From Microvirga pakistanensis (GTDB taxonomy: Bacteria; Pseudomonadota; Alphaproteobacteria; Rhizobiales; Beijerinckiaceae): a stretch of 64,000 nucleotides of DNA. This document shows, one piece after another, positions 43,473 through 52,469 of this stretch. Made by a program: the position numbers and the translations under genes. The notes beneath the pieces were generated by a model, which saw nothing but the letters and a program-made list of their open reading frames with translations, was not told where the DNA came from and made no database searches. Numbering within the stretch: position 1 is the first letter of the stretch; each line of letters begins with the position of its first letter. Location: NCBI RefSeq assembly GCF_004458765.1, contig NZ_SPJX01000253.1, positions 1-64,000 of the forward strand, written 5' to 3'.

Positions 43473-44309
43473 GTGGTGCGCTACGTGCAAGCGTCCCACG
43501 GCTACAGCGAGCGGCGGGCCTGTGCCCTGACACGCCAGCATCGCTCGACCCAGCGCAAGCCGCTGATCAAGGATCCGCGTCTCGCGCTGCGTCAGCGCAT
43601 GCACGAGATTGTCCGCACGCGGGTGCGGTACGGCTACCGGCGGGTGCACATTCTGCTCAAGCGCGAGGGCTGGTCAGCCGGTCGCAATCTCGTCTACCGG
43701 CTCTACTGCGAGGAAGGACTGGCCTTGCGCAGCAAGCAGCCGCGGCGGCGCAAGATGGTCGTCCAACGCCAGGCCCGCTGCCAGCCTAAGCAACCCAACG
43801 AGGCCTGGAGCCTCGACTTCGTCCACGATGCGCTCAGCACCGGGCAGACGTTCCGGGCCCTGACGGTGATGGACGTGTTCACGCGCGAGGGGCTGGCGAT
43901 CGAGGTCGGGCAGCGTCTGCGCGGAGAACACGTAGTGGAGGTGCTCAATCGCCTGGTGCGCCAGCGCGGGGCACCCCAGTACCTGTTTGCCGACAATGGC
44001 GCCGAGTTCACCGGCCATCTGGTCGACCTGTGGGCCTACCACCATGGCACCCGCATGGATTTCTCCCGGCCCGGCAAGCCGACGGACAACGCCCATATCG
44101 AGACGTTCAACGGCAGTTTGCGGGACGAGTGCCTGAACCTGCACTGGTTCGAGACCATCGCGGAGGCCAAGCGGATCATCGAGGCTTGGCGGAGGGACTA
44201 CAATGAGAGCCGTCCTCACATGACGCTTGGAAACAGAACGCCACAGGAATATGCTTTGCAGATAAGCGCTTCGCTGCTGGCGCAGGGCTCAGGAGCCGGC
44301 GAAAGCTAA
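43473..44309 (+). CDS. IS3-family transposase OrfB (DDE catalytic domain)
   Basis: The 278-aa frame is open upstream to the slippery site, so GTG at 43473 is only a nominal start. It has an N-terminal HTH_21-like part (ERRACALTRQHRSTQRKP) and an rve/DDE core: Asp in WSLDFVHDAL, Asp in FADNGAEFTG, and Glu in RDECLNLHWFETIAEAK. The catalytic triad looks intact. Expression as active OrfAB would need the upstream orfA, which is interrupted. Confidence 0.88.
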   Translation: MVRYVQASHGYSERRACALTRQHRSTQRKPLIKDPRLALRQRMHEIVRTRVRYGYRRVHILLKREGWSAGRNLVYRLYCEEGLALRSKQPRRRKMVVQRQARCQPKQPNEAWSLDFVHDALSTGQTFRALTVMDVFTREGLAIEVGQRLRGEHVVEVLNRLVRQRGAPQYLFADNGAEFTGHLVDLWAYHHGTRMDFSRPGKPTDNAHIETFNGSLRDECLNLHWFETIAEAKRIIEAWRRDYNESRPHMTLGNRTPQEYALQISASLLAQGSGAGES

Positions 44310-44356
44310 CGCTGGGCCTGGACCACCAAACCCAAGCGCTTCACCAGTCCGGTGCT

Positions 44357-44395
44357 CTAATACAGCGGCTGGACCACTTCGGCCATGTCACCTCA
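44357..44395 (-). repeat. IS3 right inverted repeat
   Basis: Reverse complement begins TGAGGTGACATGGCCGAAGT, pairing with the left repeat at 43108-43146. Confidence 0.85.
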
Positions 44396-44408
44396 ATCAG
44401 GCGCTACC

Positions 44409-45776
44409 TCATCTCAGCAGAGCTGCAGTATCCTCGAGAGTGGCCTTGAAGCGCCGCACCATGTCGTGGACCTGATCCTCGGAGATGATGAGCGGGGGGC
44501 AGAACGCAATCACGTCGCCGATGGCGCGGATGATCAGCCCATGCTCATGCGCCCGGGAGAATACCTGTCCGCCGACCTTTCCGACCGGATCGAACCGGGC
44601 CTTTGTGGCCTTGTCGGCCACCAGTTCCACGGCTGCGATCAACCCAACGCCCCGGACCTCGCCCACGAGCGGGTGGTCCGCCAGCCTGCGCAGTTCGGCC
44701 TGCATCACCTCGCCGACCCGGCGCGCGTTCTCGACGAGGTTCTTCTCCTCGATGATATCGAGGTTCTCCAGCGCGACTGCGGCCGGGACAGGATGCCCGG
44801 ACGCGGTAAAGCCGTGGCCGAACGTGCCGATCCTGGCAGAGTTGTCGGCGATGCTGTCATAGAGCTCCTGGCTGATCATCACCGCCGCCAAGGGCTGGTA
44901 GGACGACGTCAGCTGCTTCGACAGCACCAGGATGTCGGGCTCGATCCCGTAATAGTCACATGCGAACATCGTCCCCAGACGGCCGAAGCCGTTGATCACC
45001 TCATCCGCCACGACCAGGACATCGTACTTCCGGCAGACCGCCTGGATCTTCTCCCAATAGGTGGCGGGTGGCGGCATCACGCCGCCGGCGCCCATCAGCG
45101 GCTCGCCGATGAAGGCCGCTACGGTATCCGGCCCCTCCTCGAGGATGACCGTCTCGAGTTCCGCAGCCAGACGGTCGGCGAACGCTTCCTCGCTTTCGCC
45201 CGGCTCCGCATACCGGTAGTGGTGGGGACAGGTCACGTGCCGCACGGGGACGAACGGCAGATCGAAGTCGCGCTGGTTGCCGGGGAGCCCGGTGAGACTG
45301 CCCGATGCGATGGTGATGCCGTGATAGGCATTGGTCCGGGAGATGAACTTCTTTTTCTGGCGCAGGCCGCGGGAATTGTTGTAGTACCACGCCATCTTGA
45401 CCACGGTGTCGTTGGCCTCGGAGCCCGAATTGGTGAAGAAGGCGCGCCTGAGCCGGTCCGGCGTCATCTTCACTAGGCGCTCCGCCAGCAGGACGGAGGG
45501 CTCGTTCGTCTTGTGGGAGAACGTGTGGTAGTAGGGCAGCTTGCCCATCTGGCGGCTCGCCGCCTCGACGAGGCGCTTCTCACCGAAGCCCACGGCAACG
45601 CTCCACAACCCTGCCAGACCCTCGATGTAGCGGTTGCCCTGGTCGTCATAGACGTAGATGCCCTCACCCCGGTCGATGACGATGGGCCCGATCTCCTCAT
45701 GCCGCCGGGCGTTGGTCACGGGATGGAGCACGTATTCCACGTCCCGCGCGTAGATCGAGTTCGGGTGTCCACGCAT
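44409..45776 (-). CDS. Class III (omega) aminotransferase
   Basis: The 455-aa protein has the fold-type I class III signature. Near residue 235 is FIGEPLMGAGGVMPPPATYW, then VLVVADEVINGFGRLGTMFA, with the PLP Lys in DILVLSKQLTSSYQPLAAVM at about residue 285. Such enzymes transfer amino groups between omega-amines or amino acids and an aldehyde or keto-acid such as pyruvate. It is the last gene of the minus-strand ABC-transporter set, 173 bases after the binding-protein gene, with a hairpin between them. A role in handling an amine or semialdehyde from the imported compound is inferred. Confidence 0.88.
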   Translation of the reverse strand: MRGHPNSIYARDVEYVLHPVTNARRHEEIGPIVIDRGEGIYVYDDQGNRYIEGLAGLWSVAVGFGEKRLVEAASRQMGKLPYYHTFSHKTNEPSVLLAERLVKMTPDRLRRAFFTNSGSEANDTVVKMAWYYNNSRGLRQKKKFISRTNAYHGITIASGSLTGLPGNQRDFDLPFVPVRHVTCPHHYRYAEPGESEEAFADRLAAELETVILEEGPDTVAAFIGEPLMGAGGVMPPPATYWEKIQAVCRKYDVLVVADEVINGFGRLGTMFACDYYGIEPDILVLSKQLTSSYQPLAAVMISQELYDSIADNSARIGTFGHGFTASGHPVPAAVALENLDIIEEKNLVENARRVGEVMQAELRRLADHPLVGEVRGVGLIAAVELVADKATKARFDPVGKVGGQVFSRAHEHGLIIRAIGDVIAFCPPLIISEDQVHDMVRRFKATLEDTAALLR

Positions 45777-45916
45777 GATCTTTCAAGTCCTTGATAAGGC
45801 GGCGCCCCGCACCTGAGTGTCCTGTGCAGCCTCCTGAGGCGGAGGGCAGGCCTCGTGCAGCCGCCAACTGGCAGGTTATACGCCGCCCAGCAGTATCGCT
45901 AGGGCTCGGTACGGTC

Positions 45917-45940
45917 GGGGGCGGAATGAGATCCGCCCCC
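45917..45940 (-). terminator. Hairpin after the substrate-binding protein gene
   Basis: GGGGGCGG (45917-45924) pairs perfectly with CCGCCCCC (45933-45940) over an eight-base loop, 10 bases downstream of the binding-protein stop. There is no T-run, so it may be an attenuator or an RNA-stabilising structure separating transporter and aminotransferase expression. Confidence 0.5.
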
Positions 45941-45949
45941 GTCGCGTTC

Positions 45950-47011
45950 TCAGTTCGAAGGACGCGAGGCGGCGGCTGCCTCGGCGACCCAGCCGTCGAA
46001 GACCTTCTGGTTCTGCTCGATCCAGGTGTCGGCCACCTTCTTGATGTCGCGGTTGTTCTTCGCGCCCTTGTTGATGGCGCCTTCCCACGAGGCCCAGGTT
46101 TCGATCGGCCACTTCGCGACCTCGAAGAGCTTCTTAGCAGAAGGATTCTCCTGGACGAACTTGCGGCTCGCCACCGTTCTCCAGTTCCAGGAGCCAACGG
46201 TCATGCGGCAGGGATCCTGCCCTCCGGCACATCCTACCACGCCCTTCACGAGATGACCGCCGCTGTTGGAGACCCCGCTCGGGAGAGCGTCATAGGGAAT
46301 GGGCAGCCAGACCACGTCCTTGCCCGGCACCAGACCGTCCACGACCCATGACGGGCTCCAGGTGTAGTAGAGGACGGGTTCGCCGCGGCGGGCGCGCGCG
46401 AAGACGTCTGCCATGAGCGCCTCGTATTTGGCGCGGACGGACCGAACCGTGTCCGTGAGGCCGAATTTTTCGATCTGGAAATCGACGACGTCGCCGCAGC
46501 TCCAGCCGGGATCGCAGTTATGCAGGTTTGCCTTGCCATCTCCGTCGGTATCGAAGAGGGCTGCAATCTTGGGATCCTTCAGCTGCTCGAAATTCGTGAT
46601 CTTGTGAGCGTCCGCCGTCTTCTTGTCGATCACATAGCCGTTGATGCCGCCGCCGATGATGGAGCCGTCGCCGACAAGGGTCAGCTGCTGCTCGACCTGC
46701 TTGAAGGCCGGCTCGCGCTGGGGCCAGTTGATGTCGGACGAAACATCCAGATCGCCCTGGGCAGCGGCCTGGAAGAAGGTGGCAATGCCAAGATTCTTGA
46801 CGGTCGTCTTGTAGCCGAGCTTCTCCAGAGCGGCGAGCAGGATGTAATCCTGTACGTAGTTAGCGCCAAGGCTGTCCGACTGGGCGAACCGGACCGTCTT
46901 CCCTGCTCCGGGCTGTCCCTGCGCGAAGGCGCTTGGAATCGCCGGGGCCAGCATAAGTGTCAGGGCCACTCCCGAGGCCAGCTTCGTCCATGATTTGAGC
47001 TTTGTTCTCAT
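45950..47011 (-). CDS. proX: Glycine-betaine/quaternary-amine ABC transporter, periplasmic binding protein
   Basis: The 353-aa protein starts with a signal peptide (basic MRTKLKSWTK, hydrophobic core LASGVALTLMLAPAI, cleavage near AFAQG). The OpuAC-type domain follows, with aromatic residues typical of a quaternary-ammonium cage (WPQREPAFKQ, YYTWSPSWVVDGLVPGKDVV, WNWRTVASRKFV). The Cys-containing loop NCDPGWSCGDVV suits a larger ProX subtype. It delivers the ligand to the permease and ATPase genes just upstream. The ligand could be glycine betaine, stachydrine, trigonelline or similar; the sequence alone does not settle it. Confidence 0.85.
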   Translation of the reverse strand: MRTKLKSWTKLASGVALTLMLAPAIPSAFAQGQPGAGKTVRFAQSDSLGANYVQDYILLAALEKLGYKTTVKNLGIATFFQAAAQGDLDVSSDINWPQREPAFKQVEQQLTLVGDGSIIGGGINGYVIDKKTADAHKITNFEQLKDPKIAALFDTDGDGKANLHNCDPGWSCGDVVDFQIEKFGLTDTVRSVRAKYEALMADVFARARRGEPVLYYTWSPSWVVDGLVPGKDVVWLPIPYDALPSGVSNSGGHLVKGVVGCAGGQDPCRMTVGSWNWRTVASRKFVQENPSAKKLFEVAKWPIETWASWEGAINKGAKNNRDIKKVADTWIEQNQKVFDGWVAEAAAASRPSN

Positions 47012-47085
47012 TGTGAGATCCCTTTGGTTTATGTCCTCTGCTTCTTAGGGCGAACGCATCCTTGTTCGCCCTGGAACTCGTATCG

Positions 47086-48042
47086 TCAGCTCCCCGGGTG
47101 CGCGGCCCGGCGCGAATCTGCGAGGTCGCCGCTGTTGTCGAGGTTCATCCTCTCGCTGCGGACGAGACGGAGCAGTGCCGCAGTCAGCGGCCGGCGTCCG
47201 CCCGGGCTGGCTTTCGCGAGAGATTGCGTGATGCGGTCGAGCATGATGGCCAGCAGGACGATGGCGATGCCTCCCACGGCGGCACGTCCGACATCGAGGC
47301 GTCCAAGACCCTGCAGAACCACAAGCCCCAAGCCTTCGGCCCCGATCATGGCGACGATGACGGACATGACCATGGCCGTGAGAACCGTCTGGTTCAGTCC
47401 GCCCAGGATTGTCGGCGTGGCCAGCGGCAGCTGGATCTCCCAGAGCAGCTGGCGACTGGTCGCGCCGAAAGCGAGGCCGGCCTCCACCGTCTCCGTGTTG
47501 ACCATCCGTATGCCGAGGTTCGTGAAACGGATCAGAGGGGGCAGAGCCGCAACGATCACCGCGACCTCGCCGGGCACGGTCCCGACGCCGAACAGCATCA
47601 CGACGGGAACGAGATAGACGAAGCTCGGTGTCGTCTGCATGACGTCGAGGACCGGCCTGGTGATGTTCCAGGCCCTGTCGCTCCGGGCGCAGAGAATGCC
47701 CATGGGAATGCCGATGATGACGCACAGGACGATGGCGGTCGCGATCAGCGCGAGGGTCGTCATGGCCTCCTGCCAGACGCCGATGAACCCGATGAAGGTC
47801 AGCGAGACGGCACAGAAGAAGGCGATACCGCGCGTCGAGAGCCGCCAGGCGATCAAGGAGAAAAGAATGACGAAGATCGGGAAAGGAATGGTCTGAAGCA
47901 GGTGCTCGAACGAAGCGAGGAGGGTTTCGACCGGCCATTTGATGACCGTGAAGAACGGCCTGAAATGAAGAGCCGTCCACTGGACAGCCGCCTGGATCCA
48001 CTCGTCGATAGGAAGGATGTAGAGATCGTCGGGATTGAACAT
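47086..48042 (-). CDS. proW: ABC transporter permease (ProW/OpuAB-like)
   Basis: I use the ATG at 48042 (MFNPDDLYILP), which overlaps the ATPase stop by one base (TGATG) and has AAGGGGAT upstream; the longer 48093 start runs far back into the ATPase gene. The ~318-aa protein has several hydrophobic helices (FPIFVILFSLIAWRLSTRGI, ALIATAIVLCVIIGIPMGIL) and a binding-protein-dependent permease loop near EVAVIVAALPPLIRFTNLGI. It also has a cytoplasmic N-terminal tail and homodimerises with the ATPase in ProU-type systems. Confidence 0.88.
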   Translation of the reverse strand: MFNPDDLYILPIDEWIQAAVQWTALHFRPFFTVIKWPVETLLASFEHLLQTIPFPIFVILFSLIAWRLSTRGIAFFCAVSLTFIGFIGVWQEAMTTLALIATAIVLCVIIGIPMGILCARSDRAWNITRPVLDVMQTTPSFVYLVPVVMLFGVGTVPGEVAVIVAALPPLIRFTNLGIRMVNTETVEAGLAFGATSRQLLWEIQLPLATPTILGGLNQTVLTAMVMSVIVAMIGAEGLGLVVLQGLGRLDVGRAAVGGIAIVLLAIMLDRITQSLAKASPGGRRPLTAALLRLVRSERMNLDNSGDLADSRRAAHPGS

Positions 48043-49232
48043 CAGGGATGGATCCCCTTGGGCTGTGCCGTTGCGGGTTGGGAGGCGATGCACGCAAGAA
48101 GCTGGGACGGATCCACGCGTCCGCGATACTTCCCTTCATCGTCGACCACGGCAACCGGGCGGTTGCCTCTGCAAGCGCCGGCAACCTCGATCAGTTTGGC
48201 GCTCGCGCTGACAGTGGCGAAGTTCTGCGACAGGGCGCCCCCATTCAACGGAGCTCCCACGTGGATCCGGGCTCCCTCCTCCGAGATCACGCCGAGGATC
48301 CGGCCCTGAGGATTGATGACGAACCGCCCTGGGGCCGCTGCGCCTCCTGCCTCGAGGGATCCCTTAGTGTCCATGATCAGAGGATGCTCCTCGACCATGG
48401 CTGCCGTCGCGTCGAAAACCCGGGCTCGGTCAATGTCACGGGTAAAAGCCGCCACATAATCGTTTTGCGGCGCCGCAACGATTTCCTGAGGCGTTCCCTC
48501 CTGGACCACGGCGCCGTCGGACATGATGGCGATCCGGTTCCCGAGCTTCAGGGCTTCCTGGAAGTCATGGGTGATGAACAGGATCGTCTTCTGCAGGACC
48601 CGCTGCAACCGCAGAAGCTCGTCCTGCATCTCGCCGCGGATCAAGGGATCCAGCGCGCTGAAGGCCTCGTCCATGATGAGGACATCGGCGTCGGTGGCCA
48701 GGGCGCGGGCCAGGCCCACGCGCTGGCGCATTCCTCCGCTGAGTGCGCTGGGATACTTGTTCTCCCAGGCCGAAAGACCGACGATGGACAACACCTCGCG
48801 GGCCTTATTGCGACGCACATCGATGGGAACGCCGCGCAGCTTGAGGCCGAATTCCGCATTCTCCAGGACGGTGCGGTTCGGAAGAAGGGCGAAATGCTGA
48901 AACACCATCGAGATGCGGGTGCGGCGGATCTCGCGCAGCTGCGCGTCGTTGGCTTTCAGCATGTTCTCGCCGTCGAGGAGGATCGAACCTGCACTGGGCT
49001 CGATGAGGCGATTGATGCATCGGGCAAGCGTGGACTTGCCCGATCCCGAAAGACCCATGATCATGAAGATCGAGCCGGCAGGAACTTCGATGTTCACATC
49101 GTTGAGAGCAACCACATGCCCCGTGGTGGCTAGTACGGCATCCTTGCCGGAGCCAGCCGCCAGCATGTCGAAGGCCCGCTTCGGAGCATCCCCGAAGATC
49201 TTGTAAAGACGCTCAATCCTGATCCGGTTCAA
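48042..49232 (-). CDS. proV: ABC transporter ATP-binding protein with CBS-type tail (ProV/OpuAA-like)
   Basis: The 396-aa ATPase has Walker A GLSGSGKST, signature LSGGMRQRVGLARALA and Walker B DVLIMDEAFSALDP, all intact. The C-terminal ~120 residues (PQGRILGVISEEGARIHVG, PVAVVDDEGKYRGRV) form a CBS-like module that senses ionic strength or nucleotides in OpuA-type transporters. It opens the proV-proW-proX minus-strand set and is divergent from the isochorismatase gene. Confidence 0.9.
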   Translation of the reverse strand: MNRIRIERLYKIFGDAPKRAFDMLAAGSGKDAVLATTGHVVALNDVNIEVPAGSIFMIMGLSGSGKSTLARCINRLIEPSAGSILLDGENMLKANDAQLREIRRTRISMVFQHFALLPNRTVLENAEFGLKLRGVPIDVRRNKAREVLSIVGLSAWENKYPSALSGGMRQRVGLARALATDADVLIMDEAFSALDPLIRGEMQDELLRLQRVLQKTILFITHDFQEALKLGNRIAIMSDGAVVQEGTPQEIVAAPQNDYVAAFTRDIDRARVFDATAAMVEEHPLIMDTKGSLEAGGAAAPGRFVINPQGRILGVISEEGARIHVGAPLNGGALSQNFATVSASAKLIEVAGACRGNRPVAVVDDEGKYRGRVDPSQLLACIASQPATAQPKGIHP

Positions 49233-49437
49233 TGCGCGTGTCCTTACCTTCTGTCGTAATGGTATGCTGAAAACAGGCTCTCAAGAACAAGCTGGCAAGG
49301 CAATATTACGCTTTTGAATTCGGAGGGCGTCTTCCCTCGATTTCTAGGAACAAAGTGGTGGCTTATGCTCCGTTCGGGAGCAAGCCTCTCCGCCTCCGAT
49401 CCGGCATCGTCCCGATGGGCTGAAATTTGAGGGTACG
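49233..49437. promoter_or_regulatory. Divergent promoter region, transporter versus isochorismatase
   Basis: The 205-base gap separates divergently oriented genes and must contain both promoters. I see no clear palindrome or riboswitch in it. Confidence 0.4.
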
Positions 49438-50097
49438 ATGTTTGTTCTGGACAGGCCGGCATTGATCATCGTTGACATGCAGAACGACTTCGTCCGCAAC
49501 GGCGCACCGTTCGAGGTTCCGAACGCCATTGCAACGGTGCCGAGGATCCAGGCCCTTGCAACCCTGTTCCGTAACCTTTCGCTTCCGGTGATCTACACGC
49601 GCTACATCGCCGACGATCTCTACCTCCCGCTCCAGGGGCGCCTGTCCTGGATCGCGAAGCTCAAGCCGCCGGTGCAAGCCTGTGTGCCTGGCGTGTTCAG
49701 GCAGTACGGCGATGCGGCCGGGGAACGGGAGACGACGGCGATCATCGACGAACTCGCACCGCGGCCGGACGACCTGATCGTCGACAAGATCTATTTCAGC
49801 GCCTTTCATCTCACCGATCTCGGTCAGAGGCTCAGGGCCATGAGCGTCAGTTCCTTAGTGATTACGGGAACCGTGACGGAGATGTGCGTGGAAGACACAG
49901 CGCGCCATGCAGTCCATTTCGGCTTTCCGACGGCGGTTGTCTCCGACGCCGTCTCGTCTAACGACGACATGGGCCATGCCGCCGCTCTGTCCGCATTCGA
50001 TCGGAATTTCGGCTGGGTGCTCACGACCGAGCAGGTCGCCGGCATGGTCGCAGGCGCGCCGGGTCTGGGCGCCGGCTCCCTCGCCGCCTCATCGTAG
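49438..50097 (+). CDS. Isochorismatase-family hydrolase
   Basis: The 219-aa protein shows the family triad: Asp13 in ALIIVDMQNDF, Lys near 116 in IVDKIYFSAFH, and Cys near 149 in TGTVTEMCVEDTARHAV. Members hydrolyse amides such as nicotinamide, N-carbamoylsarcosine or ureidoacrylate (RutB). In this cluster it may cleave an N-acyl or carbamoyl intermediate. It is the only plus-strand gene in the cluster, running convergently into the NIPSNAP gene with a nine-base overlap of the coding ends. Confidence 0.85.
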   Translation: MFVLDRPALIIVDMQNDFVRNGAPFEVPNAIATVPRIQALATLFRNLSLPVIYTRYIADDLYLPLQGRLSWIAKLKPPVQACVPGVFRQYGDAAGERETTAIIDELAPRPDDLIVDKIYFSAFHLTDLGQRLRAMSVSSLVITGTVTEMCVEDTARHAVHFGFPTAVVSDAVSSNDDMGHAAALSAFDRNFGWVLTTEQVAGMVAGAPGLGAGSLAASS

Positions 50098-50403
50098 AGG
50101 CGAGAAGTCGGTCGGGACCAGAATCCGGTTTTCCATTGTGTCGATATTCTCCGAAAGCCTCGGAGTGAATGCCTGCCAAGCGGGATCCGCCGCCAGCCGT
50201 TCCCGCCGCTCGGCGCGATCCTTGAGATCGGCGTATCCCCACCAGTGGACCACATGGTTCAGCGGACCGATATCCGTCTGGAAGTAGCCAATCAGGTTTC
50301 CGAGAATAGGCTGCTGGATCGCCAAGCCCTCCTCGCGAACCAGACGGAGATAAGTGGCCAGACGGCCAGGTCTGATGCGATAGATTCTCTCTTCGATGAT
50401 CAT
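50089..50403 (-). CDS. NIPSNAP-family protein
   Basis: ATG at 50403 (MIIEERIYRIRPGRLATYLR) fits the family N-terminus; the upstream ATG at 50424 is the alternative. The ~104-aa product contains LIGYFQTDIGPLNHVVHWWG, then DLKDRAERRERLAADPAWQA, characteristic of the ferredoxin-like NIPSNAP fold. These small dimeric proteins often sit with monooxygenase or ring-cleavage genes in proteobacteria; a biochemical role is not established. Follows the alpha/beta hydrolase gene by 40 bases. Confidence 0.85.
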   Translation of the reverse strand: MIIEERIYRIRPGRLATYLRLVREEGLAIQQPILGNLIGYFQTDIGPLNHVVHWWGYADLKDRAERRERLAADPAWQAFTPRLSENIDTMENRILVPTDFSPLR

Positions 50404-50442
50404 GAAACGAGGCCTCTTTCGCACCAGCTCCGATACTCGGAC

Positions 50443-51291
50443 TCAAACAGACCCCGGCGCATCGGCTTCCATCCCGCTGCGGCTCTTTCCGGAGCCATCC
50501 TGCTCCAGCAGGAACTCGCGCATGAGACGTGCAACGGCGTCCGCAGCCTCATTGAGGATGGAGTGGCGCATCCCCGGCAAGATGGTCAGCCGCGAGCCTC
50601 GGATGCGCTCATGCATCAATCTGGCCATGCGGGGGTTCGAGCCCTGGTCCGCCTCCCCCGTCACGATGAGCGTCTGACACGCGATCCGGTGGAGCTCCTC
50701 GCCGAGATCCGTCTCCGCAAGAACACGGTAGGCGGCTGCATAGCAATCCGGGTCGTTGGCTGCGTTCCTGCGGCGTAGCTCCTCCATGAGAGCGGGATTG
50801 GCCTTCTGAAACGCGTCCGTGAACCAACGGCTGAGCGAGGCGTCATAGTGGGAGCCGGCCTCGCGGGTCTGCAGGGCCTGCAGGCGCTGCAGAACGCGCT
50901 CCTTCTCCTCCGACGTCCGCCCGGCCACGGTGCTGAGGAGAACCAGCCGCCTCACTCTGGCTCCATGGGTGAGGGCGAGGCGCTGGGCGATCAGCCCTCC
51001 CAGGGAGAAGCCGGCAAGGTCGAAGGTCTCGAAGCCGAGATGATCCGCAAGGCGGATCGTATCCTGGACGAAGTCGTCGATCTCGTACCGCCCCTTCACC
51101 CGCGCGGACTGGCCATGACCACGAAGATCGAAGCGCAGGATGCGGAATTCGTCTTCGAGCATGGGAACAACGCGATCCCAGCTCTCGAGATACGAGCCGA
51201 CCCCGTGGATACAGACTAGAGGGTTAGGCCCTTGCCCGCTCACCTGGTAATTCAGCGCAACTCCGTCGGCGTCGAACGTCATCGTCGGCAT
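50443..51291 (-). CDS. Alpha/beta-fold hydrolase
   Basis: The 282-aa protein has the oxyanion motif CIHGVGS, the nucleophile elbow GFSLGG (Ser near residue 96), a candidate acid in VTGEADQGSN (near 212) and His in PGMRHSILNE (near 240). The cap region lies at about 120-190. Related enzymes include RutD-like and N-formyl or acyl-enamide hydrolases such as those in vitamin B6 or trigonelline degradation. Placed between the monooxygenase and NIPSNAP genes, it probably hydrolyses the ring-opened intermediate. Confidence 0.88.
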   Translation of the reverse strand: MPTMTFDADGVALNYQVSGQGPNPLVCIHGVGSYLESWDRVVPMLEDEFRILRFDLRGHGQSARVKGRYEIDDFVQDTIRLADHLGFETFDLAGFSLGGLIAQRLALTHGARVRRLVLLSTVAGRTSEEKERVLQRLQALQTREAGSHYDASLSRWFTDAFQKANPALMEELRRRNAANDPDCYAAAYRVLAETDLGEELHRIACQTLIVTGEADQGSNPRMARLMHERIRGSRLTILPGMRHSILNEAADAVARLMREFLLEQDGSGKSRSGMEADAPGSV

Positions 51292-51320
51292 CTTGGTCCC
51301 CCTTGCCGGTTCCGCGGGGC

Positions 51321-52421
51321 TCAGCCGGCCAGGGCCGGTGCGGGCTGAGCCGCCTTTGTCGCGGCCTCCCGCTCACGCTCGCGGGCTGCGAAGACAGGCA
51401 TGACCTCACGGATGAACAGGTCGAGGGACTTTCTCTGTACCTCGATCGGCAGATTGAACCCAAGGCCCAGGCTGAACTGATCGACGCCGGCCGCCTCGTA
51501 GACCATCAGCTTCTCGATCACTTCGTCCGGGGTCCCGAACACGAGGTTGTCGCGGATGCTTCTCGGATCGTACTCGGTCCGGTTCTTGACCGCCTCGTAG
51601 CTGATCGACTCCGGGAAGCCGTTCCGCACCATTCCGATGTTCTGGAAGAGGTTCTCGAAAGCGCGTCCGTAGTCGATGCTGGCGCGGACCGGGACCTCCC
51701 AGTCCTCGGGGCGCTCGTAGACGCAGGTACGCCGCAGCATCATGAACCGCGGACGCGGAACGCCCGGATTGTTGGCGACGGCCTCGTTGAACTTGTCGGC
51801 CAGGACCTGGACCTCCGACACCGGCCGGGAGAGAGGCGTCGAGAGAATGTTCGCGCCGTTGCGGACGGCCCAGTCGAACGTTCCGGGATCGCGTGCGGCC
51901 ACCCAGATCGGCGGAGACGGCTGCTGCAGCGGCTTCGGCACCGAGGTGGCGGTGGGAAATCTCCAGTACTTCCCCTCATGGGCATAATCGCCCGCCCAAA
52001 GGGACTTCACGGCAGGCACGATCTCCTTGAGGTAGGCCACGCCTTCCTGCTGCGGGATGCCGCCCGCCATCCGGTCGAATTCGTACTGATAGGCGCCGCG
52101 GGCGATCCCGAGCTCGAGCCGGCCGCCGGTCAGGTGATCGCACAGGGCGGCCTCGCCGGCCAGACGAATAGGCGACCAGTAGGGAGCCACGACCGTTGCC
52201 GTGCCCAGGCGGATCCGCTCGGTGTGCCCGGCCCACCATGTCAGGATGGTGAAGGGATTGGGCGCTATCGTGAACTCGATCGTGTGGTGCTCCGCGGACC
52301 AGACGGTTTCGAACCCGCCTTCGTCGGCCATGCGGACCACTTCCAGGGTCTTGGACATGACGTCCTTCATGCTCTCCTCGGGGGAGAAGCGCTCCATATG
52401 GATCGCAATGGAGAATTTCAT
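51321..52421 (-). CDS. LLM-class flavin-dependent monooxygenase
   Basis: The 366-aa TIM-barrel protein has typical luciferase-like features: WSAEHHTIEFTIAPNPFTIL near residue 40, ERIRLGTATVVAPYWSPIRL, LTGGRLELGIARGAYQYEFD, and GTPDEVIEKLMVYEAAGVDQ near 315. Two-component members take reduced FMN from a separate reductase, and one is encoded nearby (54000-54992). Known relatives open pyrimidines (RutA) or N-methylated pyridines (TgnB). The product is presumed to be an aldehyde that the adjacent dehydrogenase oxidises. Confidence 0.88.
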   Translation of the reverse strand: MKFSIAIHMERFSPEESMKDVMSKTLEVVRMADEGGFETVWSAEHHTIEFTIAPNPFTILTWWAGHTERIRLGTATVVAPYWSPIRLAGEAALCDHLTGGRLELGIARGAYQYEFDRMAGGIPQQEGVAYLKEIVPAVKSLWAGDYAHEGKYWRFPTATSVPKPLQQPSPPIWVAARDPGTFDWAVRNGANILSTPLSRPVSEVQVLADKFNEAVANNPGVPRPRFMMLRRTCVYERPEDWEVPVRASIDYGRAFENLFQNIGMVRNGFPESISYEAVKNRTEYDPRSIRDNLVFGTPDEVIEKLMVYEAAGVDQFSLGLGFNLPIEVQRKSLDLFIREVMPVFAAREREREAATKAAQPAPALAG

Positions 52422-52469
52422 GGTCGGTTCCTTGCTGCTCTAGAAGGGTACCCGTCGCTCGGGCTGGGG

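Larger units (their letters stand above)
43108..44395 (+). mobile_element. IS3-family insertion sequence, orfA damaged
   Basis: Imperfect inverted repeats of about 39 bases (43108-43146 and 44357-44395, beginning TGAGGTGACA and ending TGTCACCTCA) enclose orfA and orfB. The 1288-bp size and TG...CA ends suit the family, and the orfA/orfB style is near the IS407-like group. No 3-4-bp target duplication is seen (left flank AGT, right flank ATC), which suggests later rearrangement or an old insertion. It ends 13 bases after the aminotransferase stop. Confidence 0.85.

Noticed and set aside
47062-48309. 415-codon plus-strand frame opposite proW/proV
   Set aside because: The opposite strand carries a recognisable permease and ATPase with coupled start and stop; this frame has no domain.
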